Shown here: positions 34,440-42,113 of the stretch, one piece after another
Numbering within the stretch: the stretch's first letter is position 1
Layout: every line of letters begins with the position of its first letter
Source of the DNA: Mucilaginibacter sp. OK098
GTDB taxonomy: Bacteria > Bacteroidota > Bacteroidia > Sphingobacteriales > Sphingobacteriaceae
Assembly: GCF_900142915.1 (NCBI RefSeq)
Contig: NZ_FRCM01000006.1
Location: 199,503 to 263,502, forward strand
Direction: 5' to 3'
Length of the DNA: 64,000 nt
Translations under genes and position numbers: made by a program
The notes under the pieces: model-generated
Database searches by the model: none
What the model saw: only the letters and a program-made list of their open reading frames with translations
Told to the model about the DNA's origin: nothing

Positions 34440-36347
34440 TTATTTTACTTCTTCAAAGTCAACATCTGTAACAGTGTCGGCATTGCCTTCTGCATGTGGT
34501 GCACCTGCACCGCCTTCTGCACCTGGCTGAGCCTGTCCTGCATCACCTGCCGCTTTGTACATCTCTTCTGATGCTACGTTCCAGGCATTGCTTAATTCAG
34601 CTTGTGCTGTATCAATATCGGCAAAGTTTTTAGCTGCATAAGCTTCTTTCAACTTTGTTAAACCTTCTTCGATAGGGCCTTTTTTGTCAGCTGAAATTTT
34701 GTCACCATATTCTTTCAATTGTTTTTCTGTTGAGAAGATCAGGGCGTCGGCAGCGTTCAGTTTTTCAACTTCTTCTTTTGCCTTTTTGTCAGAATCAGCA
34801 TTTGCTTCAGCTTCGTCCTTCATTTTCTTGATCTCGGCATCGGTTAAACCCGAAGATGCTTCAATACGGATCTTCTGCTCTTTACCGGTAGCTTTATCTT
34901 TTGCAGATACATGCAAGATCCCGTTGGCATCAATATCAAAAGTTACTTCAACCTGTGGTACGCCACGCGGAGCCGGTGGTATTCCATCCAAATGGAACCT
35001 GCCAATTGTACGGTTACCCGATGCAATAGGGCGCTCACCCTGTAATATATGGATCTCTACTGATGGCTGGCTATCAGACGCAGTTGAGAAAACTTCAGAT
35101 TTTTTGGTAGGGATAGTAGTGTTAGCTTCAATAAGCTTGGTCATTACACCACCCATAGTTTCAATACCTAATGAAAGCGGGGTAACATCTAACAACAATA
35201 CATCCTTTACCTCACCTGTTAATACACCACCCTGGATAGCTGCACCTATTGCAACCACTTCGTCAGGGTTAACACCTTTTGAAGGCGCTTTGCCAAAGAA
35301 TTTTTCAACAGCTTCCTGTATCGCAGGGATACGGGTTGAACCACCTACTAAAATTACTTCGTCAATATCAGAAGTGCTTAAACCTGCATTTTTCAATGCT
35401 GATTTACAAGGTTCTATAGTACGTTTTATTAAGCTATCAGCCAGCTGCTCAAATTTAGCACGGGTTAAAGTTTTAACAAGGTGCTTAGGCACACCGTCAG
35501 AAGCGGTAACGTATGGTAAGTTAATTTCAGTTTGAGCTGAGCTCGATAACTCGATCTTAGCTTTTTCAGCAGATTCTTTTAAACGCTGTAAAGCCATTGG
35601 ATCTTTACGCAGATCAACACCTTCGTCGCTTTTAAACTCATCAGCCATCCAGTCGATAATTACCTGGTCAAAATCATCACCACCAAGGTGTGTATCGCCA
35701 TCAGTTGATTTTACTTCGAAAACGCCATCACCTAATTCAAGGATTGATACGTCATGTGTACCGCCACCGCAATCAAATACGGCAATTTTCATATCCTTGT
35801 GCGTTTTGTCAAGGCCATAAGCCAGGGCAGCAGCAGTAGGTTCGTTTATTATACGGCGTACTTTTAAGCCTGCAATTTCACCTGCTTCTTTAGTAGCCTG
35901 GCGCTGTGCATCATTAAAATAAGCCGGTACGGTAATAACCGCTTCAGTAACTTCATGACCCAAAAAGTCTTCAGCTGTTTTCTTCATTTTTTGAAGGATC
36001 ATTGCTGAAATTTCCTGTGGGGTATACATGCGGTCGCCAATTTCAACACGCGGAGTGTTGTTATCGCCTTTAACCACTTTGTAAGGCACGCGTGATGCTT
36101 CTTTAGTAACCTCGTTAAACTGGTTACCCATAAAGCGTTTTATTGAATAAATAGTTCTTGTTGGATTAGTGATTGCCTGACGTTTAGCCGGATCACCCAC
36201 TTTACGCTCGCCATTGTCAACAAAAGCCACTACAGACGGCGTAGTACGTTTACCCTCGCTGTTGGCAATAACTACAGGCTCGTTACCTTCCATTACTGCA
36301 ACGCAGGAGTTAGTTGTTCCTAAGTCGATTCCAATTATTTTAGACAT
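34440..36347 (-). CDS. dnaK: Chaperone DnaK (Hsp70)
   Basis: 635 residues, full length. IIGIDLGTTNSCVAVMEG (phosphate 1), IAVFDCGGGTHDVSILELGDGVFEV (phosphate 2), VILVGGSTRIPAIQ (adenosine) and the DVTPLSLGIETMGGVMT linker/substrate-binding start are all in place; the C-terminus is a Gly/Ala-rich lid ending DVDFEEVK. It refolds and protects proteins in the cytoplasm with DnaJ and GrpE, which are not next to it. Upstream, the promoter is unclear: no good TAnnTTTG was found, and a sigma-54-like site is discussed separately. Confidence 0.98.
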   Translation of the reverse strand: MSKIIGIDLGTTNSCVAVMEGNEPVVIANSEGKRTTPSVVAFVDNGERKVGDPAKRQAITNPTRTIYSIKRFMGNQFNEVTKEASRVPYKVVKGDNNTPRVEIGDRMYTPQEISAMILQKMKKTAEDFLGHEVTEAVITVPAYFNDAQRQATKEAGEIAGLKVRRIINEPTAAALAYGLDKTHKDMKIAVFDCGGGTHDVSILELGDGVFEVKSTDGDTHLGGDDFDQVIIDWMADEFKSDEGVDLRKDPMALQRLKESAEKAKIELSSSAQTEINLPYVTASDGVPKHLVKTLTRAKFEQLADSLIKRTIEPCKSALKNAGLSTSDIDEVILVGGSTRIPAIQEAVEKFFGKAPSKGVNPDEVVAIGAAIQGGVLTGEVKDVLLLDVTPLSLGIETMGGVMTKLIEANTTIPTKKSEVFSTASDSQPSVEIHILQGERPIASGNRTIGRFHLDGIPPAPRGVPQVEVTFDIDANGILHVSAKDKATGKEQKIRIEASSGLTDAEIKKMKDEAEANADSDKKAKEEVEKLNAADALIFSTEKQLKEYGDKISADKKGPIEEGLTKLKEAYAAKNFADIDTAQAELSNAWNVASEEMYKAAGDAGQAQPGAEGGAGAPHAEGNADTVTDVDFEEVK

Positions 36348-36554
36348 ATGATTATATTTTCTTGATTGATTATTTGTATTACAACCTATTTAACAAGGGT
36401 TGTGCCAATTTAGGTTTGGCAGAAAAATTAAGGTGAAAGAGGAAAGGGAAAAGGCAAAAGGTAAAAATTAGTCAGTAAAGTGCATTCAAACGGTGACAGG
36501 TTGGCAGAAAATATATTTTGACAAACATTGGACTATGCAGGCAAATAAAGTGCC

Positions 36555-36591
36555 TGTACCGGCTTTTAGTATTATTTGCTAATCCGGTACA
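36555..36591 (-). terminator. Possible terminator of leader peptide 3
   Basis: TGTACCGG (36555-36562) pairs with CCGGTACA (36584-36591) with a 21-base loop, 37 bases downstream of the peptide stop on the minus strand. No clear T run, so termination is uncertain. Confidence 0.4.
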
Positions 36592-36627
36592 AGTAATATA
36601 AATTAAGGAGTGACAACTGAACTGGCG

Positions 36628-36813
36628 CTAATTCAAACACTGATCTGCCGAAATAACACAAAGGGTTGAAACGGGGCAGGTATACAGCCCGGGGCAGCAT
36701 CCCAGGGTCCAGTACTTTGCCTTGTTTCCTGCTATAGCGCACCCTATTCCGATACCGCCTTTAACAGCTTTCATTTCATATTTTGTAAGAGGCTCTCCAA
36801 AATTGATTTTCAT
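36628..36813 (-). CDS. Double-glycine leader peptide 3 (RiPP/bacteriocin-like precursor)
   Basis: 61 residues from the ATG at 36813; an upstream in-frame ATG would add 13 residues, but the start chosen gives the leader MKINFGEPLTKYEMKAVKGG, which matches the neighbouring paralogue. The core has six Cys in the order C, CC, C, C, C (GCAIAG, LGCCPGLYTCPVSTLC, DQC). The spacing aligns with peptide 4: both share GCC-GL--CP-ST--C. It was probably produced by tandem duplication. The upstream sequence contains ACCTGGGCCAA. Confidence 0.7.
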   Translation of the reverse strand: MKINFGEPLTKYEMKAVKGGIGIGCAIAGNKAKYWTLGCCPGLYTCPVSTLCVISADQCLN

Positions 36814-36937
36814 ATCTGATGATTTAATTTTGGCCCAGGTATTATGGCACAAGGCTTGGTACCTTTATGGCACAGTGACACATAAAACATAAATAAAATT
36901 ACTGCCGGCTAACCCGGCAGTAATTACAATGGCCTAA

Positions 36938-37132
36938 TTAAGCAACACCATGGCAGGGATCACTTGGTGGTTCACATTTATGTGTCGAACCAGGGCATTC
37001 AGTCAGGCCGGTGCAACAGCCTTGTGAATACGCCTCGCCATTTTGGCCCTGTGCTGCACAGCCGGGGAATTTACCGCCCATAACAGCTTTCATTTCCTTT
37101 TTAGAAAGTGGTTTTCCTAAGTTAGATTTCAT
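36938..37132 (-). CDS. Double-glycine leader peptide 4 (RiPP/bacteriocin-like precursor)
   Basis: 64 residues: leader MKSNLGKPLSKKEMKAVMGG and a 44-residue core with six Cys (PGCAAQG, QGCCTGLTECPGSTHKC, PCHGVA). It is the tandem paralogue of peptide 3, from which it is separated by 124 bases. The ATG is preceded by AACTAAACCG and, upstream of that, ACCAGGGCCAA and CCTGTACC, a -7-like TACCTTTA lies between. The transport and modification enzymes expected for such peptides are absent from the window. Confidence 0.7.
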   Translation of the reverse strand: MKSNLGKPLSKKEMKAVMGGKFPGCAAQGQNGEAYSQGCCTGLTECPGSTHKCEPPSDPCHGVA

Positions 37133-37541
37133 AATTATTTCGGTTTAGTTCTTGGCCCTGGTTTAAAGGTACAGGACTCGATACCTTGAGGTCAGTTATA
37201 GTACATCTTCAATAAAAATAAAGTAAAATGGCCTTTGCAAATACATACCTATAGGGCTGTGATTGTGTTTAGGTTAATATAAAGCTACACATACTTATCT
37301 GATAAAACAAAATTTCGTTTCTCACTTAACTAAGGTGAAGCACACAGAAAACTTAACAGATATTCAAGCCTCAATAATAATATCTATATTTATGATATAA
37401 TTAAACGCCTCTGTTACTTAACACACTAAACCGGCAGACCACCTTGCCTGGAATTGTATAACAATAGCCAAATCCACATGGCTAACCTTTCAATTAAAAA
37501 AATTGAACCAGTTTTTTATTGTTATTAAATTCAAAAATCAA
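37133..37541. other. Intergenic region upstream of leader peptide 4 and the acetyltransferase (409 bases)
   Basis: The left 50 bases hold the shared leader-peptide control blocks (TTGGCCCTGGT at 37152-37162, GGTACAGG at 37168-37175). The remaining AT-rich DNA has no supported gene; I checked both strands for short leader peptides and found none. Confidence 0.55.
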
Positions 37542-38075
37542 ATGTTTTATATCGAATCAGAACGGTTACGGATGATCCCGTTAACACATGAATTATTGCA
37601 GTTGCTGCATACTAACAGGCAGACTATGGAACTTGCTTTGGGTTTAAATATCTCAAATCCGCAAATAAGCGATTTTTATAAAAAAGAGATCAACGATGCT
37701 ATGGTGAACTTCTGGCTACCCAAAACACTGGCAAATCCGCAAGCCTATAAATGGTACACCAATTGGGAGATTATATTAAAAAGCGACAACATATCTGTAG
37801 GCGGTTTAGGTTTTAACGGTGAGCCAAATGAAAAAGGCGAAGCAGAAACCGGCTATATGATAAATGAGCAACATCAAAATAAAGGCTATGCAACCGAGGC
37901 ACTGCAATTATTATCAGGCTGGGCTTTTAGCCGGGAAAATGTCAAAGCAATTATTGTGCATACCTATCAGGATAATTTACCTTCCAGAAGGATCCTTTCC
38001 AAATGTGGCTTTGAGGAAGTTGAGAAAGATAATGATGGATTGTTAACCTATAGCTTAAAAAAGGGGATGTCATAA
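37542..38075 (+). CDS. GNAT family N-acetyltransferase (RimJ/RimL-like)
   Basis: 177 residues. MFYIESERLRMIPLTHELLQLL is the usual N-terminus; AETGYMINEQHQNKGYATEALQLLSGWAF holds the acetyl-CoA pyrophosphate-binding loop (Q/RxxGxG/A variant QNKGYA), and VHTYQDNLPSRRILSKCGFEEVE is the conserved C-terminal block. It probably acetylates an N-terminus or small amine; the substrate cannot be told. An upstream in-frame TTG (37503) would add 13 residues without homology, so the ATG at 37542 is preferred. Confidence 0.85.
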   Translation: MFYIESERLRMIPLTHELLQLLHTNRQTMELALGLNISNPQISDFYKKEINDAMVNFWLPKTLANPQAYKWYTNWEIILKSDNISVGGLGFNGEPNEKGEAETGYMINEQHQNKGYATEALQLLSGWAFSRENVKAIIVHTYQDNLPSRRILSKCGFEEVEKDNDGLLTYSLKKGMS

Positions 38076-38110
38076 ATCCTCAATCTCGCCATTGTCGATA
38101 ACATTTAACC

Positions 38111-38145
38111 AAAAACGCCCCACTCAAAATGAGCGGGGCATTTTT
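38111..38145 (-). terminator. Terminator of the ribosomal supercluster
   Basis: AAAACGCCCCACTC and GAGCGGGGCATTTTT form a stem with one mismatch around AAAAT. On the minus strand it follows the rplQ stop by 20-55 bases with a T run. Confidence 0.85.
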
Positions 38146-38165
38146 ATATCCTTAAAAGGGATTAA

Positions 38166-38780
38166 TTATTCGCCTTTTTCAGCATTTTCTTCGTTTGCAG
38201 CTGGTGCTTCAGGAGTTTCAGCAGCAGGAGTCTCGGCTACAGGTGCTTCAGCAACTGGCGCCTCAGCAATAGGAGTTTCAGCAACCGGTGCAACTTCAAC
38301 AGCTTTTTCTTCAGCAGGTGCAGCAGTTTTAGCAGCAGGCTCAGCAGTTTTTGCTTTTGCAGAACCACCACGGCGACGTGTTGATTTCTTCTCAGTTTTA
38401 ACTACATCATTACCGTAAACTGTGTTGTAATCTACTAACTCGATCATTGCCATTTCAGCGTTATCACCTAAACGATTTTCCAATTTGATGATACGAGTGT
38501 AACCACCCGGACGGCTAGCAATTTTCTCAGCTATTTCGCGGAACAGGATGCTAACAGCATCTTTATCCTGCAGATAGCTAAATACTGTACGGCGTGAGTG
38601 TGTAGTATCGCTTTTTGATTTTGTAAGAATTGGCTCAACATATCCGCGTAAAGCTTTCGCTTTAGCTAATGTTGTAGTAATACGCTTGTGTAAGATAAGC
38701 GAGGTGGCCATGTTACTCATCATCGCCTTGCGGTGACTGTTAGTACGGCCTAAATGGTTAACTTTTTTTCCGTGTCTCAT
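38166..38780 (-). CDS. rplQ: Ribosomal protein bL17 with long acidic Ala/Pro tail
   Basis: 204 residues. Residues 1-115 are a normal L17 (MRHGKKVNHLGRTNSHRKAMMSNMATSLI). From about residue 140 comes a low-complexity tail of repeats AEAPVAETP, EAPAANEENAEKGE, absent in most L17 proteins (about 120-130 residues) but seen in some Bacteroidota. It is the last gene of the alpha operon, downstream of rpoA. The tail should project from the exit side of the large subunit. Confidence 0.95.
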   Translation of the reverse strand: MRHGKKVNHLGRTNSHRKAMMSNMATSLILHKRITTTLAKAKALRGYVEPILTKSKSDTTHSRRTVFSYLQDKDAVSILFREIAEKIASRPGGYTRIIKLENRLGDNAEMAMIELVDYNTVYGNDVVKTEKKSTRRRGGSAKAKTAEPAAKTAAPAEEKAVEVAPVAETPIAEAPVAEAPVAETPAAETPEAPAANEENAEKGE

Positions 38781-38924
38781 TGTATTTTGTTGTTTGTGGC
38801 ACGTGCATACCGTCGGACGGCGTTATATCGTCAAGTCCTCGGAATTATGCAAATACTCAGTTGTTAATTTGAGTGGTGCGTAGTGAGATCGCCTCAGTAC
38901 ACTGCTCTATTGTTATAAAAAAAA

Positions 38925-38962
38925 TTAGCGATTAAAGTTCAGAACTGATCTCTAATCGCTAA
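38925..38962. repeat. Inverted repeat between rpoA and rplQ (family D words)
   Basis: TTAGCGATTA (38925-38934) and TAATCGCTAA (38953-38962), within words AATCTCTAATC that recur at 41222-41262 and 63845-63877. It adjoins the rpoA stop codon. Confidence 0.5.
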
Positions 38963-38970
38963 TCTCTAAA

Positions 38971-39963
38971 TTATTCTTCGTCTAACTTAAATTTTGACAG
39001 GTTCATACCAAAAGATAAGCCTTTTGATTTAACCAGGTCCTGAATTTCAGTCAATGACTTTTTACCAAAGTTTCTGAACTTAAGCATGTCAGCAACATCA
39101 TACGAAACTAAATCAGCCAGGCTGCGGATGTCAGCAGCTTTAAGGCAATTTAATGCACGTACAGAAAGGTCAAGATCAACCAGTTCAGTTTTAAGGATCT
39201 TACGCATATGTAAAATTTCTTCGTCAACTTCTTTGGTTTCTTCTTTAGCCTGTGCTTCAAGCATCATGTTCTCATCGCTGAACAACATAAAGTGCTGGAT
39301 AAGAATCTTAGCAGCTTCTTTAAGTGCATCTTCAGGATGAATAGAGCCGTCAGTGGTAATATCCAGAACTAATTTTTCATAGTCTGTTTTTTGTTCCACA
39401 CGATAGTTCTCGATAGTATATTTAACGTTCTTAATAGGCGTGTAAATAGAATCGATAGCTATTACACCTACATTAGCGTCAGGGTTTTTGTTTTCTTCGC
39501 TAGCAACATAGCCACGGCCTTTGCTAACGGTAAGCTCAATTTCAAGCGTTACTGATGAATCCATGTTACAGATCACAAGATCCGGATTTAAAACAGTAAA
39601 GTTATTTGAGAATTTAGTGATATCACCCGCACTAAAAGCATCCTGGCCATTAATGATAACAAATATCTTTTCGCTGTCGCCAGATTCACCTGATTTTTTA
39701 AACCTCACCTGTTTTAGGTTAAGTATAATTTCGGTTACATCTTCAACAACACCTTTTATGGTTGAAAACTCATGCATCACTCCTGAAAAACGAACTGAAG
39801 TGATCGCATAACCTTCAAGTGATGAAAGTAAGATACGACGAAGAGCATTACCAATGGTTACACCGAAGCCTGGTTCTAACGGACGAAACTCAAACGTGCC
39901 ATCAAAATCAGTTGATTTCTGCATGATAACCTTGTCTGGTTTTTGAAATGCTAAAATTGCCAT
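38971..39963 (-). CDS. rpoA: RNA polymerase alpha subunit
   Basis: 330 residues. The N-terminal dimerisation domain (GTFEFRPLEPGFGVTIGNALRRILLSSLEGYAIT) and the C-terminal DNA-binding domain (LDLSVRALNCLKAADIRSLADLVSYDVADMLKFRNFGKKSLTEIQ, helix-hairpin-helix) are complete. The linker (about 235-250) is acidic. The gene lies in the alpha operon between rpsD and rplQ, and its expression is linked to ribosomal genes. The gap to rplQ holds an inverted repeat (TTAGCGATTA / TAATCGCTAA, 38925-38962). Confidence 0.97.
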   Translation of the reverse strand: MAILAFQKPDKVIMQKSTDFDGTFEFRPLEPGFGVTIGNALRRILLSSLEGYAITSVRFSGVMHEFSTIKGVVEDVTEIILNLKQVRFKKSGESGDSEKIFVIINGQDAFSAGDITKFSNNFTVLNPDLVICNMDSSVTLEIELTVSKGRGYVASEENKNPDANVGVIAIDSIYTPIKNVKYTIENYRVEQKTDYEKLVLDITTDGSIHPEDALKEAAKILIQHFMLFSDENMMLEAQAKEETKEVDEEILHMRKILKTELVDLDLSVRALNCLKAADIRSLADLVSYDVADMLKFRNFGKKSLTEIQDLVKSKGLSFGMNLSKFKLDEE

Positions 39964-40056
39964 TTATATCCTTTATTTATTGTTTACTAATTGAAATGAT
40001 TTAAACCACAAAAGATTGGCAGAATCTGCCAATCATAATGCGGATAAGTATCGTTA

Positions 40057-40665
40057 TTATTTTGAGTACAACTCGACGATTAAGTTTTCCTTGATGTTTT
40101 CAGGGATCTCATCGCGATTTGGATAGTTTAGGAATTTGCCTGTTAAATTGGCAGCATCCCACTCAAGCCAGCTGTATTTGTTAATTCTGCGACCTGCCAC
40201 TGAATTTGCAATTGTCTCTAATGATTTTGATTTTTCGCGAACCGCGATAACATCACCTGCTCTTAAAGCATAAGATGCAATATTTACAACCTCGCCGTTA
40301 ACAGTGATGTGCTTGTGGCCAACTAACTGGCGTGCACCTGAACGGGTTGGAGAAATACCTAAACGGTAAACTGCATTATCTAAACGGGCTTCTAAAAATT
40401 TCAGCAAGTTTTCACCTGTGATACCTTCTTTAGCAGAAGCACGGTGAAACAAGTTTTCGAACTGACGTTCTAACACACCATAAGTGTATTTAACTTTCTG
40501 TTTTTCCATCAACTGGGTTGAATACTCTGATTGCTTTCCTCTTCTTTTGGAAGCACCATGCATGCCCGGTGGATAATTTTTTCTTTCTAACGCTTTATCC
40601 GGACCGAAGATCGGTTCGCGGAAACGGCGCGCAATTTTGGATTTTGGTCCTGTATATCTAGCCAT
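40057..40665 (-). CDS. rpsD: Ribosomal protein uS4
   Basis: 202 residues, full length. MARYTGPKSKIARRF start and the S4 RNA-binding domain (LEARLDNAVYRLGISPTRSGARQLVGHKHITVNG) are clear. The N-terminal zinc-binding Cys cluster found in many S4 proteins is missing, so this is the zinc-free form. It nucleates 30S assembly at the 5' domain of 16S rRNA. Confidence 0.97.
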   Translation of the reverse strand: MARYTGPKSKIARRFREPIFGPDKALERKNYPPGMHGASKRRGKQSEYSTQLMEKQKVKYTYGVLERQFENLFHRASAKEGITGENLLKFLEARLDNAVYRLGISPTRSGARQLVGHKHITVNGEVVNIASYALRAGDVIAVREKSKSLETIANSVAGRRINKYSWLEWDAANLTGKFLNYPNRDEIPENIKENLIVELYSK

Positions 40666-40733
40666 TTTTGTGTGGTTTTTAAAGTATCAAACAGCCTGTA
40701 GCTGTCGAATCTTAGCTTTAAAAAAATTGTTAA

Positions 40734-41123
40734 TTAAACTCTTCTCCTTTTTGAAGGGCGGCAACCGTTATGCGGAAGCGGTGTAATATCTTTTATTGTG
40801 GTTACTTCAATACCTGCAGTTTGCAAAGTACGGATAGCTGATTCACGACCAGCGCCCGGGCCTTTTACAAATACTTCAACCTTGCGTAAGCCTAAATCAT
40901 AAGCTACTTTACCGCAATCGCCGGCAGCTTGTCCTGCAGCATATGGTGTATTCTTTTTTGAACCTTTGAAACCCATTTTACCTGCAGACGACCATGAAAT
41001 AGCCTGGCCTGTTTTGTTGGTAAGGGTGATAATGATGTTGTTAAAAGTAGCGTTGATATGTGCTTCGCCAACCGACTCGACAATTACAACACGCTTTTTG
41101 GTTACTTTTTTGCTCTTAGCCAT
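40734..41123 (-). CDS. rpsK: Ribosomal protein uS11
   Basis: 129 residues, with EAHINATFNNIIITLTN, SWSSAGKMGFKGSKKNTPYAAG and the PHNGCRPSKRRRV C-terminus. It forms part of the 30S platform next to the mRNA exit. The order rpsM-rpsK-rpsD-rpoA-rplQ is the standard alpha operon. Confidence 0.97.
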   Translation of the reverse strand: MAKSKKVTKKRVVIVESVGEAHINATFNNIIITLTNKTGQAISWSSAGKMGFKGSKKNTPYAAGQAAGDCGKVAYDLGLRKVEVFVKGPGAGRESAIRTLQTAGIEVTTIKDITPLPHNGCRPSKRRRV

Positions 41124-41255
41124 TTTCTTGTTTAATTACTGATTTAATGAATTACTGAATTAGCGAATAATTCGGACTCATAAATCATTTTATAATTTAC
41201 TTATTCCTGGTGATTTCCGGCTTCAACTAATCTCTGCCCTCTAACCACCAATCAA

Positions 41256-41633
41256 CTATTTAGTAGCTTTCTTCTTGTTAGCAACTGTTTTACGTTTTCC
41301 TTTACGGGTACGTGAGTTGTTTTTAGTACGCTGACCACGCAAAGGCAATCCTTTACGGTGACGGGTACCACGGTAGCAACCTATATCCATTAAACGCTTA
41401 ATGTTCAGTTGAACTTCTGAACGCAAAGAGCCTTCAACTTTTATCTGATCATTAATTATACCACGAATTGTAGCTAATTGCTCATCATTCCAGTCTTGAA
41501 CTTTTGTATTGAAATCAATACCTGCTTCAGTCAAAATTCTTTGAGCTGTTGAACGGCCAATGCCATAAATGTAGGTCAGGCCAATCTCGCCTCTTTTATT
41601 CTTTGGTAAATCAATACCTGAAATCCTTGCCAT
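41256..41633 (-). CDS. rpsM: Ribosomal protein uS13
   Basis: 125 residues: MARISGIDLPKNKRGEIGLTYIYGIG, then RRYRGTRHRKGLPLRGQRT-like block and a lysine-rich C-terminal tail (KKATK) that reaches the P-site tRNA. It contacts uS19 at the head of the 30S subunit. The gap after it (41124-41255) holds family D intergenic words. Confidence 0.97.
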   Translation of the reverse strand: MARISGIDLPKNKRGEIGLTYIYGIGRSTAQRILTEAGIDFNTKVQDWNDEQLATIRGIINDQIKVEGSLRSEVQLNIKRLMDIGCYRGTRHRKGLPLRGQRTKNNSRTRKGKRKTVANKKKATK

Positions 41634-41706
41634 ATTTTTTGTTTGTATTTTTACGTAATAACCGAACGGCGGGCCACCGTTGTACGGATTACTACAATTC
41701 CTTTAA

Positions 41707-41823
41707 TTATCCCTGACGTTGTTTGTACTTCGGATTCTTTTTGTTGATCACATAAAGTTTCCCGTTGCGGCGGATGATCTTGCAATCAACACTGCGTTTT
41801 TTAATGGATGCTCTAACTTTCAT
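41707..41823 (-). CDS. rpmJ: Ribosomal protein bL36
   Basis: 38 residues: MKVRASIKKRSVDCKIIRRN, ending KNPKYKQRQG. Length, ends and position between infA and rpsM identify it. Of the four zinc ligands of the classical form (three Cys and one His) only one Cys (residue 14) remains, so this is the zinc-free type. It was found by reading the minus strand in the infA-rpsM gap. Confidence 0.95.
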   Translation of the reverse strand: MKVRASIKKRSVDCKIIRRNGKLYVINKKNPKYKQRQG

Positions 41824-41831
41824 CTCGTTTA

Positions 41832-42050
41832 TTATTTATATCTATAGGTTATTCTACCTTTTGTTAAATCATACGGGCTCATCTCCAATTTAACCCTGTC
41901 GCCAGGTAATATCTTGATGTAGTGCATCCGCATTTTTCCGGAAATATGCGCAATAATCTCATGACCATTTTCCAGTTCAACCCTGAACATTGCATTTGAT
42001 AATGCTTCCCGAATTGTTCCGTCCTGTTCAATCGATGATTGTTTAGCCAT
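41832..42050 (-). CDS. infA: Translation initiation factor IF-1
   Basis: 72 residues, the standard length, a single S1-type OB fold: GTIREALSNAMFRVELENGHEIIAHISGKMRMHYIKILPGDRVKLEMSPYDLTKGRI. It blocks the ribosomal A site during initiation. It follows map after 63 bases. Confidence 0.97.
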   Translation of the reverse strand: MAKQSSIEQDGTIREALSNAMFRVELENGHEIIAHISGKMRMHYIKILPGDRVKLEMSPYDLTKGRITYRYK

Positions 42051-42113
42051 ATTTTACTGATTATTACTTAATTATCCGCCCTAAAACCGGGATGCAAAAT
42101 TAATAAAAATATT

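Noticed and set aside
34684..35535. 283-residue frame opposite dnaK
   Set aside because: It is a mirror of dnaK codon use (Ser/Ala-rich, no start context or promoter), lies fully inside dnaK and has no domain.
36814..36852. Extended start of leader peptide 3
   Set aside because: The 13 extra residues (MCHNTWAKIKSSD) are absent in the tandem paralogue, and include the shared control block ACCTGGGCCAA.
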